Source of the DNA: an uncultured Photobacterium sp.
GTDB taxonomy: Bacteria > Pseudomonadota > Gammaproteobacteria > Enterobacterales > Vibrionaceae
Direction of reading: 5' to 3'
NCBI GenBank assembly: GCA_947039005.1
Contig: CAMQXY010000001.1
Coordinates: 1 to 64,000, forward strand
DNA length: 64,000 nt
In this document: in pieces, positions 40,793-50,095 of the stretch
Position numbering within the stretch: position 1 is the stretch's first letter
How the letters are laid out: each line of letters opens with the position of its first letter
The notes under the pieces: generated by a model
The model's database searches: none
What the model saw: only the letters and a program-made list of their open reading frames with translations
What the model was told of the DNA's origin: nothing
Program-made: the position numbers and the translations under genes

Positions 40793-40900
40793 AAAAAACG
40801 CCCCAGTCCAATAAATAGACTGGGGCAGCTGAATCAGCCAAATCCAATAACGTGAAACAAAAGGTCTGAAAGATAGAACATCTTACCTCTGTACCCTACA
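40793..40900 (-). ncRNA. spf: Spot 42 RNA
   Basis: The minus strand from 40900 reads GTAGGGTACAGAGGTAAG and TGTTCTATCTTTCAGACC, nearly identical to E. coli Spot 42, then GGATTTGGCTGA and a terminator (CCCCAGTC / GACTGGGG then TTTTTT). Length 108 nt, against 109 in E. coli. Known role: Hfq-dependent repression of secondary carbon-use genes, itself repressed by cAMP-CRP. The position between polA and engB and the orientation match E. coli. Confidence 0.97.
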
Positions 40901-41001
40901 TCAGCAACTGTATATCAATTGCTCATTTTTTGGAAGTCTTTGTTGTAGTTTTTTTTCATAAAATTATAAGTAATTTTTACATAACTGTTCTTATTTTTAA
41001 C

Positions 41002-41033
41002 AAAAAAATAGCTGATCACGCGATCAGCTATTC
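41002..41033 (-). terminator. Terminator after polA
   Basis: Stem AATAGCTGATC / GATCAGCTATT with a 4-nt loop and, on the minus strand, a T7 run. It lies 29 bp past the polA stop and separates polA from spf. Confidence 0.9.
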
Positions 41034-41061
41034 TTTTTTTATTGATTAACAGTGGTATTAA

Positions 41062-43833
41062 TTAGTGGGCTTGATCCCAATTATCACCGTAACCTGTATC
41101 AGCAATTAATGGCACAGCTAACGTTGCCGCTTGCTCCATTAGTTGACGCACTTTTGTGGTCACGCTATCTAAGACTGATGCTTCTACTTCAAACACCAAT
41201 TCATCGTGTACTTGCATTAATAAACTCACCTGACCTTGTGGTTGCTGTTGCACCCATTCATCAACCGCAATCATGGCGAATTTAATAATATCAGCCGCAG
41301 TACCTTGCATTGGGGCGTTAATCGCCGCCCGTTCAGCCGCTTTACGACGTAACCCATTACGCGCTTTAATATCAGGAAGATACAAACGACGACCAAATAG
41401 AGTTTCAACATAACCCTGTTCAGCAGCACTATTACGGGTACTTTCCATATATTCTAAAACACCAGGATAGCGTTCAAAATACACATTCATATAGTCTTGT
41501 GCTTCATTACGACCCATATCAAGTTGCTTGGCTAAACCAAATGCACTCATGCCGTAAATAAGACCAAAGTTAATCGCTTTCGCGCGTCGACGCTGCTCGG
41601 TGCTCACATCATCAATCGCTAACCCTAGAATTTCAGCGGCGGTTGCTGCGTGAATATCTTTACCCTCTCGGAATGCATCCAGTAACGCTTGGTCGCCAGA
41701 AAGATGCGCCATAATACGCAATTCAATTTGAGAGTAATCGACAGCAAGAATTTTATAACCTGGTTTAGCCACAAACGCTTGACGAATACGGCGACCTTCT
41801 TGATTACGAACTGGAATATTTTGTAAGTTAGGCTCGCTTGACGATAGACGCCCCGTTACCGTTCCAGATTGATGATAAGAAGTATGGACACGACCCGTAG
41901 CGGCATTAACCATTTTAGGTAACTTATCAGTATAAGTAGATTTAAGTTTTGCTAAGCCACGGTATTCTAACAATAATTTTGGCAATGGATAATCTAATGC
42001 CAGCTCTTGCAACACTTCTTCATTGGTTGATGGTGTACCTGACGGGGTTTTTTTAAGGACAGGCAACCCCATTTTTTCAAACAGAATCGCTTGTAATTGC
42101 TTCGGTGAGCTTAAATTAAACTCTTGATCTGCTAACTCATAAGCCAGTTTTTCAATTTCATCTAATCGCTGCGCTAACTCAATTGATTGCGCGCCAAGCA
42201 ATGCACTATCAATATAGACACCTGTGCGCTCCATACGAGATAACACCGGCACTAATGGCATTTCAATGGTTTCAAACACTTTTTTGAGCTTGTCATCAGC
42301 TTCAAGTTTTGGATATAACGCATTATGTAAACGTAGCGTAATATCAGCATCTTCCGCAGCATACGGTCCAGCTTGTTCAAGATCGATTTGGTTAAAGGTT
42401 AATTGCTTCTTACCTTTACCCGCAATATCTTCAAAACTGATATTTTTATGCTCAAGATAACGTAGCGCAAGGCTATCCATATCATGGCGACCTATCACAC
42501 TATTATAAACATAAGATTCAAGCATAGTATCAAATTTAATACCCTGCATATCAATGCCATAACGCGCAACAATACTGGTATCAAATTTTAAATTCTGCCC
42601 TACTTTGGCTAAATTTTTATCTTCTAATAATGGCTTTAATTGTGCTAAGACCCAATCACGATCAAGTTGTGCTGGCGCATCAAGATAATCATGAGCAACA
42701 GGTACATACGCCGCTTTGCCTTCTTCAACGGCAAATGACACCCCAATTAAATTAGCGGTCATGTAATCAAGGCCATCGGTCTCAGTATCAAACGCAAATA
42801 CATCGGCATTTTTTAATTGAGTTAACCAGCCATTAAAACTCGCTTCATCCAATACGGTTTCGTAACCACTGCGATCAATCGTTGGCGCAATAATTTTAGG
42901 CTCAGTTGCAGCGGTTGCAGCACTTTCATCAGCAACGATACGACCATCACTACCATCCAACATTTCGGTTAGCCAGCGACGGAACTGTAATTTACCAAAC
43001 AATTCAGTCAGCGCGTCAGTATCAGGTACACCTTTACATAATTGTTCTGGTGCCAGCTCTAATTCAACATCAAGTTTAATTGTCGCCAGTTTATAAGACA
43101 TATAAGCCGATTCTTTATTATCAAGCAGCTTTTTCGCCATTGTTTTTGAACCACGAAAACCCAGTGGCGCAATATTATCAAGATTGGCATACAACGCATC
43201 TAAACCACCAATGCCTTGTAATAAAGCTTTTGCTGTTTTTTCACCAACGCCGGGCACACCTGGAATATTATCAACCTTATCCCCCATTAGGGCTAAGTAA
43301 TCGATGATCAGTTCAGGACCAATCCCAAACTTATCCACAACACCAGCAGGATCCATAACTACATCTGTCATGGTATTGATCAAGGTGACATGTTGATCCA
43401 CCAACTGGGCCATATCTTTATCACCAGTACTGATCAATACCGGCATTCCGAGCTGTGAAGCTTGTGTCGCAAGAGTACCGATCACATCATCAGCTTCAAC
43501 CCCAGAGATCGCGATCAACGGCAAGCCCATCGCTTTGATCACCGCATGTAACGGCTCAATCTGTCCACGAAGATCATCCGGCATTGGGGGACGATTTGCT
43601 TTATATTCAGGATATATATCATCACGGAATGTTTTACCTTTAGCATCAAAGATAACCGCAATACGATCGGTCGAAAACTGACGTAGCATACTGCGTAACA
43701 TATTAACCACACCATATATAGCGCCAGTCGGTTCACCATCAGAATTGGTGAAGCTAGGCGCTGCATGGTAAGCGCGGTAAAGATAAGAGGATCCATCGAT
43801 AAGGATCAATGGATTTTCAGGAATCGTAGCCAT
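41062..43833 (-). CDS. polA: PolA, DNA polymerase I
   Basis: Repair and Okazaki-fragment processing polymerase. The 923-residue product has the 5'-3' exonuclease domain (about 1-300, [41 protein letters not shown]), a 3'-5' proofreading domain with the intact DEDD motif FDTETDGLD (near 350), and the polymerase domain with motif [17 protein letters not shown], motif [21 protein letters not shown] and motif [11 protein letters not shown]. Full length, no anomalies. Upstream are two DnaA-box-like sequences. Confidence 0.98.
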   Translation of the reverse strand: MATIPENPLILIDGSSYLYRAYHAAPSFTNSDGEPTGAIYGVVNMLRSMLRQFSTDRIAVIFDAKGKTFRDDIYPEYKANRPPMPDDLRGQIEPLHAVIKAMGLPLIAISGVEADDVIGTLATQASQLGMPVLISTGDKDMAQLVDQHVTLINTMTDVVMDPAGVVDKFGIGPELIIDYLALMGDKVDNIPGVPGVGEKTAKALLQGIGGLDALYANLDNIAPLGFRGSKTMAKKLLDNKESAYMSYKLATIKLDVELELAPEQLCKGVPDTDALTELFGKLQFRRWLTEMLDGSDGRIVADESAATAATEPKIIAPTIDRSGYETVLDEASFNGWLTQLKNADVFAFDTETDGLDYMTANLIGVSFAVEEGKAAYVPVAHDYLDAPAQLDRDWVLAQLKPLLEDKNLAKVGQNLKFDTSIVARYGIDMQGIKFDTMLESYVYNSVIGRHDMDSLALRYLEHKNISFEDIAGKGKKQLTFNQIDLEQAGPYAAEDADITLRLHNALYPKLEADDKLKKVFETIEMPLVPVLSRMERTGVYIDSALLGAQSIELAQRLDEIEKLAYELADQEFNLSSPKQLQAILFEKMGLPVLKKTPSGTPSTNEEVLQELALDYPLPKLLLEYRGLAKLKSTYTDKLPKMVNAATGRVHTSYHQSGTVTGRLSSSEPNLQNIPVRNQEGRRIRQAFVAKPGYKILAVDYSQIELRIMAHLSGDQALLDAFREGKDIHAATAAEILGLAIDDVSTEQRRRAKAINFGLIYGMSAFGLAKQLDMGRNEAQDYMNVYFERYPGVLEYMESTRNSAAEQGYVETLFGRRLYLPDIKARNGLRRKAAERAAINAPMQGTAADIIKFAMIAVDEWVQQQPQGQVSLLMQVHDELVFEVEASVLDSVTTKVRQLMEQAATLAVPLIADTGYGDNWDQAH

Positions 43834-44360
43834 AAGGTTATTCTTATATCCGAGCGAAAGTAGTTCAGGTTAGGTCTATTATCGACCCAATTCACCCCTA
43901 CACCACAGAAAAAATGCAATATTTACTAGAATGCCATGCTGAACCACAACTGTTAACTGCTGTTTTGTGTTATTCATCCATTTTCTGTGGATAACTTTGT
44001 TAGTATTTAATTTACGCCAGTTGATCGTTTTTTATGTGAAAATAAAAATTACTAATGATTGTATTTATTTTCATGTACTTAATGAAAAACTTCAATTTAG
44101 ATCCTCGATCCCATATTGATCATTGATTGTGGACAACCTTAGATAGATAATCTTAACCAACCCAATAATTACAATAATATAAGCATATTTGATTAGTTAG
44201 AATGCCATTATGAAGAAAATTGCGGGAATTTTAAGCGCTTGCAGCCACTTTGATCATACTGATATCCATAAGAAAGAATTAGCACAATTCGCAGAATAAG
44301 AATAAACACAAGAGCGATAAGTACAATATTGAGGCAAAAGGAAAAGAATCTTATAGCAAA
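43834..44360. other. polA upstream region
   Basis: About 530 bp, AT-rich, between polA and ryhB. It must hold the polA promoter. DnaA-type boxes TGTGGATAA (43986-43994) and TGTGGACAA (44128-44136) are visible. No open frame or RNA gene is recognised. Confidence 0.55.
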
Positions 44361-44525
44361 AAAAGAAAAAGCGACGCACTGTGTGATGCGTCGCTTAGCA
44401 GAAATAGTAACTGGTTTTTAGCCCTACACTAATCACCATTACCAAGCTGAAGTACACTGGAAGCAATGTGAGCAATGTCGTGCCCCAAGCAACAGAAAAA
44501 GGGGTTTCTCTGTTGTTTGAAAGCC
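44361..44525 (-). ncRNA. ryhB: RyhB, iron-starvation small RNA
   Basis: The minus strand contains GCACGACATTGCTCACATTG followed by CTTCCAGT, which equals the conserved core of E. coli RyhB that pairs with sodB and other iron-protein mRNAs. Promoter: -35 TTGCAT (44558-44553), 16-bp spacer, -10 TATTAT (44536-44531), start near 44525. The 3' end is a terminator (AAGCGACGCA / TGCGTCGCTT, then T-rich). Length about 165 nt, longer than the 90-nt E. coli RNA but in line with longer vibrio forms. Confidence 0.93.
44369..44396 (-). terminator. Terminator of ryhB
   Basis: Ten-bp perfect stem (44369-44378 with 44387-44396), loop of 8, followed on the minus strand by TTTTTCTTTTTTT. Confidence 0.9.
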
Positions 44526-44528
44526 CGT

Positions 44529-44547
44529 TAATAATAACCATTCTCAA
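44529..44547 (-). promoter_or_regulatory. Fur box over the ryhB promoter
   Basis: TTGAGAATGGTTATTATTA on the minus strand matches the 7-1-7 Fur palindrome TGATAAT-N-ATTATCA at 12 of 14 positions. It covers the -10 element, so Fur-Fe would block ryhB when iron is present. Confidence 0.8.
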
Positions 44548-44663
44548 TTAAGATGCAACACCTAATTGCGACTAGTTCCCATTTGGTTGAGTTTTAGATT
44601 CAACGTCAGTAACAAAAAATCGGCCGTAGCCGATTTATTCTCAATCCTAAACTCAATAACGGC

Positions 44664-45395
44664 TTATTTACTTATATTCGCAGTATCAGTAAATGGCTGC
44701 GGCTTTAACGTGGTTAGCTTATTAATCAAATAATTAAGCAGTACCCCATATAAAGGTACAAATAAACCTAAACTGATAATTAATTTAAAGCTGTAATCCA
44801 CTAATGCAATTTCAGTCCAATTTTGAGCCATAAAGGCATCAGGGCTGTGATAAAACGCAATACTAAAAAAAGCACTGGTATCAAGGGCATTACCAATAAT
44901 GGTTGATGCCGTAGGTGCGATCCACCAGTGCTTCATTTGACGCAGGCGATTAAACACCGACACATCCAATATTTGTCCCAATAGGTATGCCATAAAACTG
45001 GCAATAGCAATTCGAGCGACAAAAAGGTTAAATTCCGCCAAATGAGCAAAACCTTGGTATTGGCCTTTAAAGAATAAGACGGACAATGCATAAGACACAA
45101 TCAGTGCCGGTGCCATTACTCGCCAAATAATTTTACGTGCCATGCCAGCACCAAAAATACGCACCGTCAGATCCGTTGCAAGGAAAATAAACGGAAAAGT
45201 AAATGCACCCCAAGTGGTGTGATAACCAAAAATAGTAAACGGTAATTGGACTAAATAATTACTCGATGCGATCACTAATAAATGAAACGCGACCAAGTAC
45301 GATAAAGCTTTGTGTTGTTGAGCTGCCGTAAAAGCAGTCGTTATTGCGTTGGATGTTGTTACATTAGATATTGTCGCGTTGGATAAAGCAGTCAT
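44664..45395 (-). CDS. yhhQ: YhhQ, queuosine precursor transporter
   Basis: Inner-membrane importer of 7-cyano/7-aminomethyl-7-deazaguanine, feeding queuosine tRNA modification (COG1738/DUF165 family). I start it at ATG 45395 (MTALSNATISN), 6 nt after AAAAAGG; a longer frame from a TTG at 45431 passes through the short upstream frame and lacks a ribosome site. The product is 243 residues with about six hydrophobic segments and family motifs SNYLVQLPF, GAFTFPFIFLATDLTVRIFG and NALDTSAFFSIAF. No preQ1 riboswitch is recognised upstream. Confidence 0.92.
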   Translation of the reverse strand: MTALSNATISNVTTSNAITTAFTAAQQHKALSYLVAFHLLVIASSNYLVQLPFTIFGYHTTWGAFTFPFIFLATDLTVRIFGAGMARKIIWRVMAPALIVSYALSVLFFKGQYQGFAHLAEFNLFVARIAIASFMAYLLGQILDVSVFNRLRQMKHWWIAPTASTIIGNALDTSAFFSIAFYHSPDAFMAQNWTEIALVDYSFKLIISLGLFVPLYGVLLNYLINKLTTLKPQPFTDTANISK

Positions 45396-45409
45396 GGAAG
45401 ACCTTTTTG

Positions 45410-45496
45410 TCATTGGGGGGAGGGAACCCAAACATTTCCATTGCTAGCGATAATCACCACCAGCAACACCAGGGCGGCGATTATACAGCACAGCAT
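45410..45496 (-). CDS. Possible 28-residue membrane peptide upstream of yhhQ
   Basis: Reading from ATG 45496: a very hydrophobic helix (IIAALVLLVVIIA, residues 5-17) followed by a polar tail SNGNVWVPSPQ and stop. It begins 9 bp after the stop of the DUF3630-like gene and ends 14 bp before the yhhQ start, on the same strand, so the three could be cotranscribed. The ribosome site is weak (TAGG). GC content here is higher than around it. It may be a small membrane protein or a leader controlling yhhQ. An overlapping frame in +1 (MEMFGFPPPND...) ends inside yhhQ and is the main alternative. Confidence 0.4.
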   Translation of the reverse strand: MLCCIIAALVLLVVIIASNGNVWVPSPQ

Positions 45497-45504
45497 TTAT
45501 TTGC

Positions 45505-45804
45505 CTAGTGGTGTGACAATAACCGCTGAATAAAAATTAAATATTCAATCTCACTCAATACCAACAATTCAAACCACATCGAGGTACTGTAATGTTCTGC
45601 TTTGAGTAATAACTGACAACCATCAAAATCGATTAACCATTGGTGAAGATCAGCACTTGGCTCTTGATCAATCAATGTCGCATCTAACCGCAGTAACAAT
45701 GCCTTAGCGACCACTGTAAAATCATCAAATTCAAACAAAGAAGGCGTTACCACTAACGTGCCTTGCTCAATATTTATTTCCGTTTGACTAAAATCATAAT
45801 CCAT
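45505..45804 (-). CDS. DUF3630-like hypothetical protein
   Basis: A 99-residue acidic cytoplasmic protein with no signal or membrane segment, conserved next to recQ in vibrios as far as I recall; I place it tentatively in DUF3630. It begins MDYDFSQTEINIEQGTLVV and ends FIQRLLSHH. It follows recQ by 12 bp, so it is very probably cotranscribed with it. Function unknown. Confidence 0.75.
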   Translation of the reverse strand: MDYDFSQTEINIEQGTLVVTPSLFEFDDFTVVAKALLLRLDATLIDQEPSADLHQWLIDFDGCQLLLKAEHYSTSMWFELLVLSEIEYLIFIQRLLSHH

Positions 45805-45816
45805 TATTAACTTCCA

Positions 45817-47661
45817 TTAGTTATGTTTATCTACCGCCATTAAATGATCGCCAATCAATTGCAAAAATACCACCCCAAACTTTTCTAATTTACGTTGACC
45901 AACACCATTAATAGCTAAAAAATCGCCTTTTGAGGTAGGTAATCGTTCTGCCATTTCCATCAAACTGGCATCATTAAAAACCACATAAGGTGGAATATCT
46001 TCTTCGTCAGCAATCGCTTTGCGTAATTTACGTAGCTTAGCAAATAATTTTTTATCGTATTGACGATTAGCCATGCGATCCACTTTACTGCTGCGAGCAG
46101 CAGTATCAAGCCGAGGTACCGCCAATGATAACGGCATTTCAGCCCTTAATAGTGGTCGTGCTTGCTCAGTGAGTTGCAATACTGAATTACGGCTAATATT
46201 TTGGGTTAAGAATCCACGATGGATCAATTGGCGTAAAATACTGACCCAATATTCATGGCTATATTCACGCCCAATACCATAAGTGGTTAATTTATCATGG
46301 CCATATTCACGAATACGTTGGTTTTTCATCCCACGTAGTACATCAACCACATAAGTAATACCAAAATTCTGATTGACGCGATATACACAAGATAAGGCTT
46401 TTTGAGCCGCTTCAACCGCATCAAACTGTTGTGGTGGATCAAGGCAGACATCGCAATTACCACAGGCTTGACGTTGATCTTCACCAAAATAATGCAATAA
46501 CACTTGGCGACGACAACTTTGTGCTTGGGCAAACGCCCCCATGGCATGCAATTTGTGTAACTCAACATCACGTTGAGCACCTTGTTGTTTTTCATCAACA
46601 CAACGGCGTAGCCACGCTAAATCGGCTGGATCATAAAACAACAATGCTTCCGCGGGTAAACCATCCCGTCCAGCTCGTCCCGTTTCTTGGTAATAAGATT
46701 CAATAGTACGCGGCATATCAAAATGGACCACAAACCGTACGTTGGACTTATTGATCCCCATTCCAAATGCTACCGTTGCAACGACGACGTGAATATCATC
46801 ACGCTGAAAAGCATCTTGAACCGCAACCCGCTGCTGATGCTCCATCCCTGCATGATATGCCGCAGCACGAATGCCACTTTCACATAACTTTTCGCTGATC
46901 TGGTCGACTTTTTTACGACTATTACAATAAATAATCCCACACTGACCACGCACCGTCGCCAAATAACGACTTAATTGAGTCAGTGGTTTATGTTTTTCCC
47001 ACAAGGTGTAACGAATATTCGGTCGATCGAAACCGCCTAAATAACAATGGGGATCATTTAATCCTAAGCGACTAATAATATCCTGTCGCGTTGCATCGTC
47101 AGCTGTGGCTGTTAATGCCATCACTGGCAACGGTGAAAATTGCTGTTTCAGCAATCCTAATGCGGCATATTCAGGTCGAAAATCATGTCCCCATTGTGAA
47201 ACACAGTGGGCCTCATCGACGGCGACCATTGATAATTCAATCTGCTGTAATCGCTCAATAAAATCACGCATCAACACTCGTTCTGGTGAGGCATAAACGA
47301 GTTGTAACTTTCCGGTTTGCATCGCATCAAACGTGATTTGGATTTCCTCACGTGACATTGCTGAGTGAATACATCCCGCACTAACACCGTTAGCATTAAG
47401 CTGATCGACTTGATCTTTCATCAACGAAATAAGGGGGGAGATCACCAGTGTCAATCCCGGCAGCATTAAGGCTGGAATTTGATAACACAACGATTTACCG
47501 CCACCGGTTGGCATAATAACCAAACAATCTTTACCTGCTGTGATCGCGTCAATCACCGCTTGCTGACCTTGCCTAAATTCTTGATAGCCAAACACATCCT
47601 GCAAAATTTCTTGGCTAGATAATAATAATGGCGACACGGGCAGCGGAACAACAGCAGACAT
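45817..47661 (-). CDS. recQ: RecQ, ATP-dependent 3'-5' DNA helicase
   Basis: Superfamily 2 helicase of the RecF recombination pathway. The 614-residue product has Walker A MPTGGGKSLCYQIPAL (50-65), DEAH box AVDEAHCVSQWGHDFRPEY, motif VI QETGRAGRDG, the zinc-binding cysteines (CRRQVLLHYFGE...CGNCDVC), a winged helix and a C-terminal HRDC domain (LAINGVGQRKLEKFG). Complete and of normal length. Confidence 0.97.
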   Translation of the reverse strand: MSAVVPLPVSPLLLSSQEILQDVFGYQEFRQGQQAVIDAITAGKDCLVIMPTGGGKSLCYQIPALMLPGLTLVISPLISLMKDQVDQLNANGVSAGCIHSAMSREEIQITFDAMQTGKLQLVYASPERVLMRDFIERLQQIELSMVAVDEAHCVSQWGHDFRPEYAALGLLKQQFSPLPVMALTATADDATRQDIISRLGLNDPHCYLGGFDRPNIRYTLWEKHKPLTQLSRYLATVRGQCGIIYCNSRKKVDQISEKLCESGIRAAAYHAGMEHQQRVAVQDAFQRDDIHVVVATVAFGMGINKSNVRFVVHFDMPRTIESYYQETGRAGRDGLPAEALLFYDPADLAWLRRCVDEKQQGAQRDVELHKLHAMGAFAQAQSCRRQVLLHYFGEDQRQACGNCDVCLDPPQQFDAVEAAQKALSCVYRVNQNFGITYVVDVLRGMKNQRIREYGHDKLTTYGIGREYSHEYWVSILRQLIHRGFLTQNISRNSVLQLTEQARPLLRAEMPLSLAVPRLDTAARSSKVDRMANRQYDKKLFAKLRKLRKAIADEEDIPPYVVFNDASLMEMAERLPTSKGDFLAINGVGQRKLEKFGVVFLQLIGDHLMAVDKHN

Positions 47662-48240
47662 AGTAAAACTCTTCGCGAAACAGGAGCTGCCATTCTATAC
47701 CTAAATCAAGGTTAGATGCGAGTAAGCCCCTTGACTTAGCACACCGATCATTTTCTAAAACAATCGCTATAACAGTGGCACTAATCATTAAGTTCAAACG
47801 GTATTCACTGCCCAGTAAACTGTTATCAATAGTGACTTCAGTATCAATACGCCATGAAAATTTCATTTATTTAACTTAATGAAATAAACGTAACCATTAA
47901 TGTGGCATCTCACCATAAAAATAAGATTAACTAAATAATTAATAAAAGAATAAATACATTAGAAACAAATTAACGCGAAAAAACCCAATGGTTGATTATC
48001 CAGCAATAACAAATTTAACTATCAGATCTAACGCTAAAATAGTGCTGTTATCATTATCATTTAACCACTAATGGCAACCAAACATCTAAAATTCATTAAA
48101 ACCCACCTATTCAATGAATAATAGCGGTAATAACACTTAAAAATAATGAGATATACGAGGGTTTTTCTGCCATCATTAATTACACACAATACCGACATAA
48201 CATCCCCCCATTATTGTGTTGCTGATAACAAGGATCTGTC
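47662..48240. other. recQ-ggt divergent intergenic region
   Basis: Nearly 580 bp of AT-rich DNA containing the promoters of recQ (minus) and ggt (plus). A short open frame at 47615-47866 on the minus strand overlaps recQ and has no recognisable features. I see no RNA gene or strong hairpin. Confidence 0.4.
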
Positions 48241-50001
48241 ATGCTAAAAATCACGCCATCATTATTGCATTTACTCACGGTTTATTGCTTTTCAGTCCCC
48301 TTTTCCACCGTAGCACAACAAGTCAGCGATACTATTGCACCTGAAACCAGCGTCGCTCAGCAGCAATCACAATTAGTCCATGGCGAACAATGGATGATCG
48401 CCAGCGCCAATCATTATGCCAGCGAAGCTGGCGCTGCGATGTTACGTCAAGGCGGCAATGCCATCGATGCTATGGTAGCAACCCAATTAGTATTAGGGCT
48501 GGTTGAACCGCAATCATCAGGCATTGGCGGCGGTGGATTTTTAGTGTATTGGGACAATCACAAACAACGAATGACCACGTTTGATGGTCGCGAAACTGCC
48601 CCTTTTGCCGTAACACCTCGATTATTTCAAGACAAAAAAGGTCAACCATTAGCCTTTTATGATGCAGTTGTTGGTGGGCGATCTGTCGGTACTCCAGGCA
48701 CAATTAAATTATTGTGGAATAGCCACCAACAATACGGTCAATTACAGTGGAAAAAATTGTTTCAGCCAGCAATAAAACTGGCGAAAAAAGGCTTTATTGT
48801 CAGTCCTCGATTAGCTGCATTAGTTGCCAAAGACGCTACTTATCTACAACGATGGCCACTGACCAAAAGCTATTTTTTTGATGCTCAAGGTCAACCCATT
48901 CAAGCGGGGCAAAAATTAATTAATCAACCTTATGCGGATACCTTACGAAAAATTGCAGATTATGGTCAAAAAGCATTTTATCAAGGTGATATTGCACGTG
49001 AGATTGTTAATACCGTTCAAAATGCCGTCGGTAATCCGGGCGTGCTCAGTAGCATTGATTTAGCCAGTTATAAAGTAAAACAACGATCCCCTATCTGTGC
49101 CCCTTATCGTCAATATCAAATTTGTGGCATGGGGCCACCCAGTTCTGGTGCATTAACACTCGGGCAAATTATGGGGATGCTCAACCATTATCCATTAGCA
49201 ACAATGGGGGCAGATAATATTAATAGTTGGCGTTTGATTGGCGATGCCTCTCGGTTAGCGTTTGCTGATCGGGGTCGTTATATGGCTGACAGTGACTATG
49301 TACCTATGCCGACCAAAGGCTTACTCGATCCGGCTTACATTCAACAACGGGCACAATTATTAGCGACCAATAAAAAATTAGCCACGGTCGAGCCAGGATC
49401 TCCGCCATGGGATCATGCCAACATTCAAACCACTAATGAAGCTATCGAACTGCCATCAACCACCCATTTTGCGATTGTCGATCGCCAAGGTAACGTGGTC
49501 TCGATGACCTCTACCATTGAAAACAGTTTTGGTTCGCGGTTAATGGTGGGCGGCTTCTTACTCAATAATGAATTAACCGATTTTTCATTCCAAAGTCACA
49601 TTGATGGCGTGCCGATTGCTAATCGTATTGAGCCCGGTAAACGCCCCCGTTCATCAATGGCACCCACGATTGTGATGCATAATAATCAGCCCGTGTTAGC
49701 CATTGGCTCTCCCGGTGGCAGTCAAATTATCGGTTATATAGCCAAGACCTTAGTGGCTTACCTTGATTGGAATATGGATTTACAGCAAGCCATTAACTTA
49801 CCTAACATCAATAATCGCTTTGGTACATTTGAACTTGAACAAAATACCTCAGCCACAGCGTGGGCACCTAAGTTTGAACAATTAGGCTATAAAACCACAG
49901 TGAAAGATCTTAACTCTGGTATTCAAGCGATCAGTATTGCACCTAAGCAGTTAATCGGGGCTGCCGATCCTCGCCGAGAAGGTAAAGTGATCGCCCACTA
50001 A
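48241..50001 (+). CDS. ggt: Gamma-glutamyltransferase
   Basis: Periplasmic enzyme that hydrolyses glutathione and other gamma-glutamyl compounds or transfers the glutamyl group. The 586-residue precursor has a Sec signal peptide (residues 1-25, ending STVAQQ) and self-cleaves before the catalytic threonine T407 in STTHFAIVD. Other motifs: NAIDAMVATQLVLGLVEPQSSGIGGGGF, DGRETAP, PPSSGALTLGQIMG and GSPGGSQII. A terminator follows. Confidence 0.95.
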   Translation: MLKITPSLLHLLTVYCFSVPFSTVAQQVSDTIAPETSVAQQQSQLVHGEQWMIASANHYASEAGAAMLRQGGNAIDAMVATQLVLGLVEPQSSGIGGGGFLVYWDNHKQRMTTFDGRETAPFAVTPRLFQDKKGQPLAFYDAVVGGRSVGTPGTIKLLWNSHQQYGQLQWKKLFQPAIKLAKKGFIVSPRLAALVAKDATYLQRWPLTKSYFFDAQGQPIQAGQKLINQPYADTLRKIADYGQKAFYQGDIAREIVNTVQNAVGNPGVLSSIDLASYKVKQRSPICAPYRQYQICGMGPPSSGALTLGQIMGMLNHYPLATMGADNINSWRLIGDASRLAFADRGRYMADSDYVPMPTKGLLDPAYIQQRAQLLATNKKLATVEPGSPPWDHANIQTTNEAIELPSTTHFAIVDRQGNVVSMTSTIENSFGSRLMVGGFLLNNELTDFSFQSHIDGVPIANRIEPGKRPRSSMAPTIVMHNNQPVLAIGSPGGSQIIGYIAKTLVAYLDWNMDLQQAINLPNINNRFGTFELEQNTSATAWAPKFEQLGYKTTVKDLNSGIQAISIAPKQLIGAADPRREGKVIAH

Positions 50002-50017
50002 CTCTTTCTAAAAACAA

Positions 50018-50077
50018 AAAAGCCCGCGCGTGATTAACCATAAAATTAATCACTCACGGGCTTTTTGTTTTAACAAT
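50018..50077. terminator. Bidirectional terminator between ggt and uvrD
   Basis: Long hairpin: AAAAAGCCCG...CGGGCTTTTT outer stem with an inner GTGATTAA / TTAATCAC stem (one small internal loop). It can end ggt (plus) and uvrD (minus), which converge here. Confidence 0.88.
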
Positions 50078-50095
50078 ACTTATTTTTAACAATAC

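Noticed and set aside
47615..47866. An 83-residue minus-strand frame at the recQ start
   Set aside because: It overlaps the recQ 5' end in another frame; no ribosome site or family features.
48046..48063. Fur-like TGATAATGATAACA (minus strand) upstream of ggt
   Set aside because: Two GATAAT-like hexamers only and no clear promoter overlap; too common by chance in AT-rich DNA.
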